From positions 1 to 36,751 of the forward strand of contig CAZVJQ010000016.1 of the NCBI GenBank assembly GCA_964627125.1: a DNA stretch of 36,751 nt. The letters run 5' to 3'. Source of the DNA: Fastidiosipila sp964627125. GTDB taxonomy: Bacteria; Bacillota; Clostridia; Saccharofermentanales; Fastidiosipilaceae. A program made the position numbers and the translations under genes. The notes beneath the pieces were generated by a model, which saw nothing but the letters and a program-made list of their open reading frames with translations, was not told the origin of the DNA and ran no database searches. How positions within the stretch are numbered: position 1 is the first letter of the stretch; each line of letters starts with the position of its first letter. Positions 1 to 8,121 of the stretch are shown piece after piece.

Positions 1-54
1 ACCTCTACCTTCACCATAAACCTTAGAAACATTTTTAAATTCAATATAACTCAT
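1..54 (-). CDS. ABC transporter ATP-binding protein, N-terminus only
   Basis: Only the first 18 codons are inside the window. They read MSYIEFKNVSKVYGEGRG on the minus strand, which is the typical first beta-strand and A-loop (aromatic Tyr after NVSKV) of an ABC ATPase, resembling the LolD/MacB export group. An AAAGGGA-like ribosome binding site precedes the ATG. Walker motifs lie outside the window, so the subfamily is an inference. A perfect 13-bp palindrome about 150 bp upstream may be an operator for it. Confidence 0.7.
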   Translation of the reverse strand, partial: MSYIEFKNVSKVYGEGRG

Positions 55-202
55 TTAGATTTTCCCTTTATTATTTATCCGGATAAGCTTAGCACAGCTT
101 TTGCCAGCTATAATTAACAAGATATAAAGATTTTACAAAAAATGCAATAACAAAATGCAACGTTTGTAACGCCTATACCTAACTATACATAGGGATAATT
201 TT

Positions 203-215
203 ACAGTGACACTGT
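203..215. promoter_or_regulatory. Palindrome, candidate operator
   Basis: ACAGTGACACTGT is a perfect inverted repeat of ACAGTG around a single central base, flanked by TTTT and AAAA. It lies in the 215-bp space between the ABC ATPase start and the end of the DUF1846 gene. No T-tract follows it, so it looks more like a protein-binding site than a terminator. The regulator is unknown. Confidence 0.4.
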
Positions 216-228
216 TAAAATCCAAACA

Positions 229-262
229 TAAAAAATCCCCAAATATCTAAAATTTGAGGATT
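229..262 (-). terminator. Rho-independent terminator of the DUF1846 gene
   Basis: On the minus strand AATCCTCAAAT pairs with ATTTGGGGATT (11 pairs, one U-G wobble) across a 7-nt loop. A run of T follows. It sits 8 bp after the stop codon of the DUF1846 gene. Confidence 0.8.
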
Positions 263-269
263 GATTGAA

Positions 270-1787
270 TTAATAATATAAATTGTCGCTAGAGAAGACT
301 GGATCTGTACTTAAATCTATTCCCAATTGGTGACAAATATCTTCATCTGTCTTATTTGCAATAACAGTCATATGTGCTTGAGAACCTCTTAATTTTTTAA
401 GATTAGTCATAGCCGCTGCTGCCAATGGGTTTGTAGCCGCTGAAATACTCAATGCTAATAATATTTCAAGAGCATTTAAACCATGTGTACCTTGCCCTAA
501 TACATCTTCTTTAAGATAGTGTGTTGGCTCTAGTACGACTGGAGATAGAAGGTGCATTGCATCTGCAATACCTGACATTTGCTTAATACCATTTAGAATA
601 CAAGCAGAGAGCGATGTCATCTGGTCTGACCCCTTACCAGTCACAATAGTTCCATCTGGTAGTTGCAAAGCACTAGCTGCCGGAATTGTGGCTCCTTGGT
701 ATTTATCTGGCTCTCTTCTATACAATTCTTTTGCATATTCTCTAGCTGGTGCTACTACTGCTCTATCTTCTTCAGTGAGCTGCATCTCGTCCATGAGCAG
801 TTTTCCTCTTTGAGAAACCTCAGTACTGACAAGACCTTTTCTAAAATCACAGGATAATTTGAAGTATCTTCTAATTATCTCCTGATTAGCAGCTTCTCTG
901 ACAACATCTATATCTGTAATACAGTGAGCGACCTGGTTTACGCCCATATCTGTTGGTGATTTATATGGAGCATCCTCACCATAAATCTTGTTCATGATTC
1001 TTCTAACAAGTGGGAATGAATCTATATCTCTATTGTAGTTAACAGCAGATTCTCCATACTCTTCCAAGTGGAAAGGATCGATCATGTTTGTGTCTAGGAT
1101 GTCTGCAGTAGCTGCTTCATAAGCTACATTTACAGGATGCTTAAGAGGTAAATTCCAAACAGGGAAAGTTTCAAACTTCGCATATCCTGCATCTAAACCT
1201 CTATTTGTCTCATGATAAACCTGACTTAAGACAGTACCTAACTTTCCTGAATTTGGTCCAGGAGCAGTCATAACAACAATCTTGCTATCTGTCTCAATGA
1301 AGGCATTTTGTCCATAACCTTCTTCACTTACTATGCTATCTACATCTAAAGGATAGCCCTGTGTGTATGGGTGGGCATATACTTTAATGTCTCTTTGTTT
1401 AAGGCGATTCATGAAGACTTTTACCGGATTTTCATCATCGTAGCGAGTAATAACTACGCTATTTACTTTTAAATCATAGGCTCTGAATTCATCAATTAAT
1501 CTGAATACGTCATCTGCATAGGTAATACCGTAGTCACCGCGAATCTTGTTTTCAACGATGTCGCCTGCATAGATACAAATAATAATTTCTGCATCATCTT
1601 TTAATTTTTGGAGAATTTTAACCTTAGCGTTGGGATCATAACCTGGGAGAACTCTCATAGCGTGGAAGTCGTCCACTAATTTACCACCAAATTCAAGGTA
1701 GAGTTTATCGTATGTTTCAACAGTTTCTAAAATATAGCGACTCTGAATTTCTAAGTACTTATCATTATCAAAACCAATCTTATTCAT
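270..1787 (-). CDS. DUF1846 / UPF0371 family protein
   Basis: A 505-residue protein beginning MNKIGFDNDKYLEIQSR, recognised as the UPF0371 (DUF1846) family by its overall sequence and length, which matches the usual full length of about 500 residues. The family is conserved in Bacillota and its biochemical role is not established. The sequence looks soluble: no signal peptide or membrane segment. The start is supported by GGGAGGA about 6 bp upstream and by an extended -10 box (TGC TATAAT) at 1809-1814, which implies a very short leader. The gene stands alone, divergent from the carboxypeptidase gene, and ends in its own terminator, so it is probably monocistronic. Confidence 0.85.
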   Translation of the reverse strand: MNKIGFDNDKYLEIQSRYILETVETYDKLYLEFGGKLVDDFHAMRVLPGYDPNAKVKILQKLKDDAEIIICIYAGDIVENKIRGDYGITYADDVFRLIDEFRAYDLKVNSVVITRYDDENPVKVFMNRLKQRDIKVYAHPYTQGYPLDVDSIVSEEGYGQNAFIETDSKIVVMTAPGPNSGKLGTVLSQVYHETNRGLDAGYAKFETFPVWNLPLKHPVNVAYEAATADILDTNMIDPFHLEEYGESAVNYNRDIDSFPLVRRIMNKIYGEDAPYKSPTDMGVNQVAHCITDIDVVREAANQEIIRRYFKLSCDFRKGLVSTEVSQRGKLLMDEMQLTEEDRAVVAPAREYAKELYRREPDKYQGATIPAASALQLPDGTIVTGKGSDQMTSLSACILNGIKQMSGIADAMHLLSPVVLEPTHYLKEDVLGQGTHGLNALEILLALSISAATNPLAAAAMTNLKKLRGSQAHMTVIANKTDEDICHQLGIDLSTDPVFSSDNLYY

Positions 1788-1808
1788 ATGCTATCCTCCC
1801 AACGAATT

Positions 1809-1814
1809 ATTATA
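1809..1814 (-). promoter_or_regulatory. Extended -10 promoter of the DUF1846 gene
   Basis: The minus strand shows TGCTATAAT, a perfect -10 hexamer with the TG extension. The -35 region is weak. Transcription would start around 1802, just ahead of the ribosome binding site. Confidence 0.5.
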
Positions 1815-1987
1815 GCATTTATCTGTTCACATTTAAGCTTAATATTAACAAATTGCCTTATATATTTTCTACTTAATTAATATGGAAATTCTTAAATTCT
1901 AAAATTACTCTATATCTATAAACCCTTATATATCTTATACTATATCAAGCGAGAATTAGTATTTAAAATTAAAGGAGTAATAATAAA

Positions 1988-2911
1988 ATGAAGCAAAATA
2001 AAAGAAGAAGACCCACAAAACTAACAGGTCTTCTAGTCATTGTCATATTGATAGGTCTAATTAGCTTCATTAATCAAAGAACTGACTTCTTAGCTCCTGC
2101 CCAATATTACCTAGCATCCCTTATGCCAAGTGATGAACATGGTTCTAATGCTAAATCCTTATTAGTAGTAGCTTTAGAAGACGATCAAGTATTTGCTTCC
2201 AAGAATGAAAATGCAAGACGCTTACCAGCTAGTTTATCCAAGTTATTTGTTATTGAATATGCTCTCACACAAGTAGATTTATGGGATGAGGTTTATGTTG
2301 AGCAAAGGATTTTCGACCAGGTGAAATCTGGATCTACTGTGGGTTGGCTTTACACTAGGGATTATTATGTTCATGACTTAATAGCAGCAATGTTAGTTCC
2401 ATCTGCAAATGATGCAACCTATGCTCTAGCTAACCATGTGGGCAAAGTAAGCGAGAATTCTACAGTGGAAGAAAATATAGCAAATTTCACTAAGAACTTA
2501 AAAACATTTCTAGAGCAAAATGGCTACACTAACACTAAGATAAATGACCCAAGTGGCTATGACTCAGATGCCTACACAACAGCTCAGGACTTGAAGAAAG
2601 TTACTACAAATTTACTTGAACATGACTGGTTTAGAGATATAGTTTCTAAACACTCATACACCGCAAGAGTTGATGAAGAAATTACTCAAACTTGGATTAA
2701 CACTAATCAATATTTAAATACAGAATCTGAATATTACTACGAGAATGTTGCCGGTATTAAAACTGGTTCCTTAGATAATGAATACAATCTAATAATTCTT
2801 TACCAAAAAGATAATAAGGAATTTCTAATTATTAACTTAGGATCTATGTCGGATTTAGCTAGATATAGGGATGTTAATCAAATAATAAGCGCAATTGACG
2901 AGGCGTATTAA
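1988..2911 (+). CDS. D-alanyl-D-alanine carboxypeptidase (peptidase S11)
   Basis: A 307-residue penicillin-binding-protein-type serine peptidase that would trim the terminal D-Ala from peptidoglycan stem peptides at the outer face of the membrane. All three active-site motifs are present: SxxK as S82-L-S-K85, SxN as S139-A-N141 and KTG at 258-260. The NDPSGYDSDAYTTAQDL stretch is also typical of S11 enzymes. One hydrophobic segment at about residues 13-29 follows a very basic N-terminus and probably acts as an uncleaved anchor. The C-terminal beta domain of PBP5-type enzymes is absent, so this is a short form. AAAGGAGT lies 9 bp before the ATG. The gene converges on cdaA with no clear terminator in the 42-bp gap. 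Confidence 0.88.
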   Translation: MKQNKRRRPTKLTGLLVIVILIGLISFINQRTDFLAPAQYYLASLMPSDEHGSNAKSLLVVALEDDQVFASKNENARRLPASLSKLFVIEYALTQVDLWDEVYVEQRIFDQVKSGSTVGWLYTRDYYVHDLIAAMLVPSANDATYALANHVGKVSENSTVEENIANFTKNLKTFLEQNGYTNTKINDPSGYDSDAYTTAQDLKKVTTNLLEHDWFRDIVSKHSYTARVDEEITQTWINTNQYLNTESEYYYENVAGIKTGSLDNEYNLIILYQKDNKEFLIINLGSMSDLARYRDVNQIISAIDEAY

Positions 2912-2953
2912 AAATTACAACCTGTGCCACCTAAACACCAGGAACCAAATCAC

Positions 2954-4426
2954 CTACTCCTCAGGCTGATCATCATCCTCAATAAAATCATCTACAGTTT
3001 GTCTATCTGTGCTCTCATCATCGTATGAGCCTGAAGTATCTTGATATACACTGATCGTCACTATGTTTGGAAGTCTAACTACAACAGTATAAGCACTGTC
3101 ACTGACACCATCTAGAGTAACTTCAGTTGGCAAGTTATATACACCAGTCTCAGTGATACTTCCTAGATTTATAAATGCATCAATATCATTACTGTTTAAG
3201 GAATTTAGCATGAGCTGTCTACCACGAATTGTTACACGCACCTCATAGTCTGATGCCTGATAATCCAACTGTAACTCATTCAAGTTTTCTACACCTAGTG
3301 TTTGAATTGGAATTGTATAACTCTCTTGTACGACAGGGTTTGTGGTAACTCTAACGTAGAACCAGAGTGAGATTGCAGCAAGTAGAGACATAGCAAAAAT
3401 TCCAGCAGTACTTCTGTGTGGACGCCTTGTAATCTCCCTGTTAGACATTCTAGTTTCTACAGATTCAGCACCCTCAATTGCATCAATTTCGCTTAGAGTC
3501 TCTTTAGTTCCATCTGAATCTTCAAATGCTTGAATTTCTCTTTCTGTCTTCTCGAAACGTAAGATTTTTCTTAATGTTCTAGGTAATGAACTAGTGCTCT
3601 TCTCAACACCTAGATTCATCAATCTATTTAAAATAGTTCTTAGTGCATCTGCATCTTCTAATTGGTATAACCTACCGTAAACTGCTAGAGAAATAGTACC
3701 TCTCTCTTCAGATACAGCTATAGAGATAGTATCTCCAATTTCACTTGCTCCAATAGCAGCTCTATGGCGAGTCCCTAACTCACTTCTTAAGTTGTAACTC
3801 TCCCCTAATGGCACATGAACTCGACTTGCATGAATTCTTCCACCACTAATAATTACCGCACCATCGTGCATAGGAGAGTTGTGGTAGAAAATTTGTCTAA
3901 GCATTGTACTAGTGAGCTCTGCATCCATAACTACAGCACCAGGCTCAATTAAATCACCTAATCTTGTAGTTCTCTCAATAAGCATCAGAGCACCTGTATA
4001 TTCAGCAGCCATCTCTTCGCAAGCGACTACAATGGACTCAACATTTTTCTTAACTTCACTCTCATCTCTATCTTCATCATTGGCTGAGAAGAAGGTACTT
4101 GACCTCCTACCGATATTTTCAAGAGCCTTCCTTAACTCAGGTTGGAAAATAATAATAAGCCCTATAGCAAGCACCGACGCAGAGTTAACAATTATATAGT
4201 TAATCGTGTTAAATCCAGCCCAACTCGCAACTAACATCATAACGACGAAGGCAATTAAACCCTTAAGCAACTGCCAGGCCTGTGTTTCACTTATTAATTT
4301 TAAGACGTAATAAAAGATAAAAGTTGTTACTGCAATATCAAGAAAAGCACTAACGAAGTCCCATGGACCTGAAAAATAAAATAGACCATTTTGAATTTCA
4401 TTAATTATAGATTCTAAAAAATTCAT
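2954..4426 (-). CDS. cdaA: Diadenylate cyclase CdaA fused to a YbbR (CdaR-like) domain
   Basis: A 490-residue membrane protein expected to make cyclic di-AMP from two ATP. The N-terminus has three membrane segments (about 23-46, 53-70 and 75-94, ending in FQPELRKALE as in CdaA). The DAC domain carries both signature motifs, D188-G-A and R220-H-R222. CdaA normally ends near residue 275. Here a charged linker (about 285-340) leads to a fourth membrane segment (341-358, ending WFYV) and one YbbR-type beta domain (about 365-462), then an acidic tail. In many Bacillota the YbbR regulator CdaR is a separate neighbouring gene with several YbbR repeats, followed by glmM; neither neighbour is here. 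The fusion topology (cyclase inside, YbbR outside) matches that of the separate proteins. The ribosome binding site is weak. Confidence 0.9.
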   Translation of the reverse strand: MNFLESIINEIQNGLFYFSGPWDFVSAFLDIAVTTFIFYYVLKLISETQAWQLLKGLIAFVVMMLVASWAGFNTINYIIVNSASVLAIGLIIIFQPELRKALENIGRRSSTFFSANDEDRDESEVKKNVESIVVACEEMAAEYTGALMLIERTTRLGDLIEPGAVVMDAELTSTMLRQIFYHNSPMHDGAVIISGGRIHASRVHVPLGESYNLRSELGTRHRAAIGASEIGDTISIAVSEERGTISLAVYGRLYQLEDADALRTILNRLMNLGVEKSTSSLPRTLRKILRFEKTEREIQAFEDSDGTKETLSEIDAIEGAESVETRMSNREITRRPHRSTAGIFAMSLLAAISLWFYVRVTTNPVVQESYTIPIQTLGVENLNELQLDYQASDYEVRVTIRGRQLMLNSLNSNDIDAFINLGSITETGVYNLPTEVTLDGVSDSAYTVVVRLPNIVTISVYQDTSGSYDDESTDRQTVDDFIEDDDQPEE

Positions 4427-4535
4427 TCTACTTATACTTTCTACTTTTAGTACTTCTTATACTATTTTTATTTTGATTTATCTCTTGGGTAAAAATAGTT
4501 TAACTTTATCTAAACATATTTAAATTACAAGAAGA

Positions 4536-4555
4536 TTAAGCCACCCCTAGCTTAA
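4536..4555 (-). terminator. Possible weak terminator after the Crp/Fnr gene
   Basis: TTAAGC pairs with GCTTAA across an 8-nt loop just past the Crp/Fnr stop codon, and TCTTCTTGT follows on the minus strand. The stem is short and the T-tract imperfect, so termination may be partial and cdaA could be read through. Confidence 0.35.
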
Positions 4556-4558
4556 AAC

Positions 4559-5302
4559 TTAATCGAAGAAATCCTCATCATCCTCACCCATATAAATAAG
4601 TGAGCGCATGTCTAATAGCCAGATAATTCTGCCATTAACTCTGATCAAGCCTTCCTTCTCCATTCGAACTAATTCTCTAGAGAATGATGGTCGAGGCATA
4701 GCTAATAACTTAGCTGTAACCTCCTTAGATACAGGCAATTCAACGAATGCTGTAACGTTAGTAGATCTTCTTTGTAAATCACCATATAGATAGTCTGTAT
4801 TCTCTTCAGATTTATCGTGTAAGTGAAGTAAGTAGCGAGTAATCTTCATTCGCAAGTTTCTCTGAGATAAAATATCTATTCTTGTGTATTGTTCATCCAC
4901 TGCATCTGAAATATATTTCAAGAAGTTTGTGCGCATTCCATCATTGTCGTGTAAAAATCTGAGCATTAAGTCTCTTGGAATGTAGATAACAACAACGTTG
5001 TTTACTGCCTCAACTGAGTAAGTGTAACGATTTCTTGTTCCATAGAAGAACTCTTGCCCCATACAATCGCCAGGTTCTAATAATTTTAAAGTTACATAGT
5101 CACCGTCAATTGAGTATTTCTGCATGGCCAAAGTCCCCTCCGTCACAACATACAATCCTTCTACTCGGTCCCCCTCATTAACAAGAATCTCGCCCTTCCA
5201 TAAGACTCTCTCATTCATGTGATTAATATATTCTTCAAGTTGTTTCTCATTCAAACCACTGAATAATTTAGATTTTCTAAGTGCTGCAATTATTTTTTTC
5301 AA
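4559..5302 (-). CDS. Crp/Fnr family transcriptional regulator
   Basis: A 247-residue regulator. The N-terminal half (about 10-125) is a cyclic-nucleotide-binding-type beta roll (the KGEILVNEGDRVEGLYVVTEG region), followed by a long dimerisation helix. The C-terminal half (about 145-235) is a Crp-type winged helix with the recognition region PVSKEVTAKLLAMPRPSFSR. No cysteine cluster for an Fe-S cluster is seen, so it is not a typical Fnr; the effector is unknown. The start is TTG (5300-5302), chosen because GGAGG lies exactly 6 bp upstream and the nearby ATG is out of frame and stops at once. It lies between the condensation-like gene and cdaA on the same strand, but the sequence gives no target sites. 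Confidence 0.85.
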   Translation of the reverse strand: MKKIIAALRKSKLFSGLNEKQLEEYINHMNERVLWKGEILVNEGDRVEGLYVVTEGTLAMQKYSIDGDYVTLKLLEPGDCMGQEFFYGTRNRYTYSVEAVNNVVVIYIPRDLMLRFLHDNDGMRTNFLKYISDAVDEQYTRIDILSQRNLRMKITRYLLHLHDKSEENTDYLYGDLQRRSTNVTAFVELPVSKEVTAKLLAMPRPSFSRELVRMEKEGLIRVNGRIIWLLDMRSLIYMGEDDEDFFD

Positions 5303-5308
5303 ATCATG

Positions 5309-5313
5309 CCTCC
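5309..5313 (-). promoter_or_regulatory. Ribosome binding site fixing a TTG start
   Basis: GGAGG on the minus strand is 6 bp ahead of the TTG at 5302. The intervening ATG begins a frame that terminates after one further codon, so the TTG is the real start of the Crp/Fnr gene. Confidence 0.7.
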
Positions 5314-5367
5314 AAATCGACGCTTGTTACCACTAATTTTAACATAATATCCTTGCTGTTTTCTCAA

Positions 5368-6687
5368 TTAACTATTAGCGTATTGTTCAAGAATTTCTTT
5401 AGCTCTAATAAGGTTCAGCAACTCCAAGTCCTTCTCCTGATAAAACACACTAGTAAGGAAAATCCTATCATCGAAAGTAACATATGAAATAGCGCGTCTA
5501 AAGTTAGTAATAATACTTGGGATATAATACATTTCTTCTAATGTACCAAAAGAATATTCCTTCTCAAAATTAACTTCCCCCAAGTTATTCAACTGCATTC
5601 CATCTCCTGGCTTATTTAAGCTAAACAACTTAGCTATATCTTTTGCCACAGCATTATCGTAGCGCATGAAAGCTGCATAATATCCTGCATCTAATAGATT
5701 TCCGTTAAGTCTTGAAATAATTGCATTAGATCTTTGCTCTCTAAAATCATTTCCCATTAATTCTGTAAGTTCTTTATTAATTCTCTCTGCAGTACTAATC
5801 AAATCATATTTCATCCCTATCTTAATAGTAGGATTAATGCTTACACTTGAGCCATAAACACCAACAGATCTATTTCCTTCTTTCCTAGTACTTAAAGGAA
5901 CACCAATACTCTCTCTTTCATCTGTAGCAACTGAGAAAGCTGCTGCAATTAGAGCATTTAACTTAATACCATCTTCCTTAGCTCTTCTAATAATTCTTTG
6001 AGATACATCTTTATCGAAACTAGTTTCAAGCGTCTTCAAACTGAAATTACTATGGAAAGTCTCATACAATTCTTGATATAAATCCCAGCCAAACAGTTTG
6101 TTATATCTTTCCCAGCGACTGTTGTATTTATCTATTTGTCGAGACAACCTACCAGACACAATAGTTCTAGCTTCTTCATCTGTTATATCTTCATGAATGT
6201 AAGAAACCTTCTGAACAGTGCTACTTGTACTGTCGTAAATATTTAAAATATCCTTAGCTAAAATCTGTATAGACTGAGCATCTCCTGCCAAATAGTGTGA
6301 TGAAATCGCCCAGACAGTTTCCACTCCATCTGAAAAAATCCCATGGTGCATGTATTCGCCCTCTTCAAGATTTAGAGGAACCTTATCCTCATCTTCAGAC
6401 CACTCCAGAGCAATATCTAGCATAGTCTCAACATCTTCTTCATCTTCCTCAGGGCTCTCATATTTTTCCAAATTAACATGAACTTGAGCCTCACTATTAT
6501 CCTCATAAAAGGCTCTTCCATCTTCATGTCTCAGAACCCTAGTTCTAAGCAACTCATGTTTATTCATACCCTTTTTAATTGCTTCTTCAAATTGGTCAAA
6601 GTCAGGTGAACTCTTGAAGCGGAAAATACTTACCATTTTGCAAGCTGGTCGTTGTAAGTAGTGTTTGTTTTCTAATATTTCGTACAT
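5368..6687 (-). CDS. Condensation-domain-like acyltransferase superfamily protein
   Basis: A 439-residue protein resembling stand-alone members of the chloramphenicol-acetyltransferase / NRPS condensation-domain superfamily. The N-terminus (YLQRPACKMVSIFRF then FEEAIKKGMNKHELLRTRV) matches the first strand and helix of such proteins. The region SHYLAGDAQS aligns with the HHxxxDG active site, but the second, catalytic histidine is Tyr and the glycine is Ala. No carrier-protein or adenylation genes are nearby, so it is not part of an NRPS cluster. Substrate unknown. There is a 65-bp gap to the downstream Crp/Fnr gene with no terminator seen, so the two may be cotranscribed. An AGGA ribosome binding site precedes the ATG by 10 bp. 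Confidence 0.6.
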   Translation of the reverse strand: MYEILENKHYLQRPACKMVSIFRFKSSPDFDQFEEAIKKGMNKHELLRTRVLRHEDGRAFYEDNSEAQVHVNLEKYESPEEDEEDVETMLDIALEWSEDEDKVPLNLEEGEYMHHGIFSDGVETVWAISSHYLAGDAQSIQILAKDILNIYDSTSSTVQKVSYIHEDITDEEARTIVSGRLSRQIDKYNSRWERYNKLFGWDLYQELYETFHSNFSLKTLETSFDKDVSQRIIRRAKEDGIKLNALIAAAFSVATDERESIGVPLSTRKEGNRSVGVYGSSVSINPTIKIGMKYDLISTAERINKELTELMGNDFREQRSNAIISRLNGNLLDAGYYAAFMRYDNAVAKDIAKLFSLNKPGDGMQLNNLGEVNFEKEYSFGTLEEMYYIPSIITNFRRAISYVTFDDRIFLTSVFYQEKDLELLNLIRAKEILEQYANS

Positions 6688-6855
6688 ATCGATATTTTCC
6701 TATTTCTAAGTTTATTTATGTCTATTAAGTATAGTATTTTTAATCATTCTTAACAAAAGCTATAAATTATTATATTACTATCAATAAGAATTATTCTAAA
6801 AAAAAGAGTGACAAAAGTTCACAAGCAAGAGAAATTTAAGAGTAGAAATTTAAAT

Positions 6856-6860
6856 AGGAG
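6856..6860 (+). promoter_or_regulatory. Ribosome binding site fixing the YdcF-like start
   Basis: AGGAG lies 10 bp before the ATG at 6871. An in-frame GTG at 6808 has only an A-run in front of it, so the internal ATG is preferred. Confidence 0.65.
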
Positions 6861-6870
6861 AAATAACAAT

Positions 6871-7887
6871 ATGCCTGAGATTTTGTACCCACTTGTTATT
6901 AATCTAATAATTTGGATATTTATTTTTACAGTATTCAAGTTATTTAGACCACAAAATATATTCTTAGGAGTATCTTTTACCATAATGGTGTTTTCAGCTC
7001 TACTAACAATAGCTTTACTCTTACTTGAATACAATCTAGATGAAGTCTTGTATGGACTCCTATTAATTTTCCTAGGTCTAATAGCAATACTACCTCTTAT
7101 TATTATATTCATGCTTATTTTCAACGGAGTTAAGATTATAAGGAACGAAGGTTTCCCTTTAAGAAATTCATTATCTCTGCTATCTGGAATTGCACTATTA
7201 TTTTATGCTGTCTCTTGGCCAATAATTTTTACTATAAGACCTAATTCAGAAATAGTATTTATCTACTTCTTCTTAACTTTTGGATTAATATATTTTGCTA
7301 TAGTTGTTTACTTATATGCTCTATCTAATTTATTAAATCTGATCCACTTCCCCAAAAAATATATTGATTACTATATAGTTCTAGGTTCTGGTTTAATTAA
7401 TAACAAAGTTCCTAATTTACTTGCAGGTAGAATAGAAAGAGCTTTAGATTTACAAGCTAAAACTGGTTATGGAAAGATAATTATGTCTGGTGGCCAGGGA
7501 AGCGATGAAGCAATATCTGAGTCTGAGGCTATGATTGACTTTGCCAAAGAAAAAGAAATAGATCCAAATATTTTACTTAGTGAAAATCAGTCAACTAATA
7601 CAGAAGAAAATATTGTATTTTCGAAGGAAATAATTGTTAATGATTGGACCTTTGCCAAGAAACCAAGAGTTGCTATAGTTACTAGTAATTATCACGTTTT
7701 GAGGGCTCTATTGCTAACAAGGATAGAAGATATGGATGCTATTGGTTATGGATCTAAAACTAAGTTTTATTTTGCACTAAATGGTTTTATTAGAGAACTG
7801 GCGGCATTCTTGAAGATGAATTGGAAATCGCATATTGCCTTCATCATGGTGATTGCAACTATTCTTTTATTAATATATTTTAGATAA
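6871..7887 (+). CDS. YdcF family (DUF218) membrane protein
   Basis: A 338-residue protein. The first half holds about five hydrophobic membrane segments. The second half (about 165-305) is a DUF218 domain: YIVLGSGL, then a GRIERALDL helix, then MSGGQGSDEAISESEAM, then TSNYHVLRA. A final hydrophobic segment closes the protein. Members include E. coli YdcF and SanA/ElyC; roles in envelope metabolism are suggested for some, but the function of this one is unknown. The start at 6871 is preferred over an in-frame GTG at 6808. A small membrane-protein gene follows 22 bp later with its own good ribosome binding site, so the two are probably cotranscribed. Confidence 0.82.
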   Translation: MPEILYPLVINLIIWIFIFTVFKLFRPQNIFLGVSFTIMVFSALLTIALLLLEYNLDEVLYGLLLIFLGLIAILPLIIIFMLIFNGVKIIRNEGFPLRNSLSLLSGIALLFYAVSWPIIFTIRPNSEIVFIYFFLTFGLIYFAIVVYLYALSNLLNLIHFPKKYIDYYIVLGSGLINNKVPNLLAGRIERALDLQAKTGYGKIIMSGGQGSDEAISESEAMIDFAKEKEIDPNILLSENQSTNTEENIVFSKEIIVNDWTFAKKPRVAIVTSNYHVLRALLLTRIEDMDAIGYGSKTKFYFALNGFIRELAAFLKMNWKSHIAFIMVIATILLLIYFR

Positions 7888-7909
7888 AAGAACTTAAAAG
7901 GAGATTCAC

Positions 7910-8089
7910 ATGAGAAGAAACAGTAAATTAGCTGCACTAATAGGGTTAATAATAGCAATTGTAGTTGCAGTATCTTTGATAACAATTGTGTTTATATCAA
8001 TAGCCAATCGTAATCAGGCTGGTCAGGATGATAATTTGAGAGTTACAAATCCCTACAAAATCCAACATATTGATGACTACAAAATTTAA
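7910..8089 (+). CDS. Small single-pass membrane protein, 59 aa
   Basis: A 59-codon reading frame beginning MRRNSKLAALIGLIIAIVV. It has a basic N-terminus, one long hydrophobic segment (about 7-31) and a short polar tail ending DDYKI. AAGGAG lies 7 bp upstream of the ATG. It follows the YdcF-like gene by 22 bp and ends at a hairpin terminator, which together make it a convincing gene despite its length. I do not recognise a family. The predicted topology is N-in with the tail outside. Confidence 0.65.
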   Translation: MRRNSKLAALIGLIIAIVVAVSLITIVFISIANRNQAGQDDNLRVTNPYKIQHIDDYKI

Positions 8090-8117
8090 GCCACTAACCC
8101 TCCCGAGCTAATGGCTT
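8088..8117. terminator. Bidirectional hairpin between convergent genes
   Basis: AAGCCACTAA and CTAATGGCTT form an inverted repeat around a 10-nt C/G-rich loop. On the minus strand the stem has 10 continuous pairs with U-G wobbles. Both sides have only moderate T-richness (GTTTCTACTT and AAATTTT). It lies between the small membrane gene and the MerR gene. Confidence 0.55.
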
Positions 8118-8121
8118 GTTT

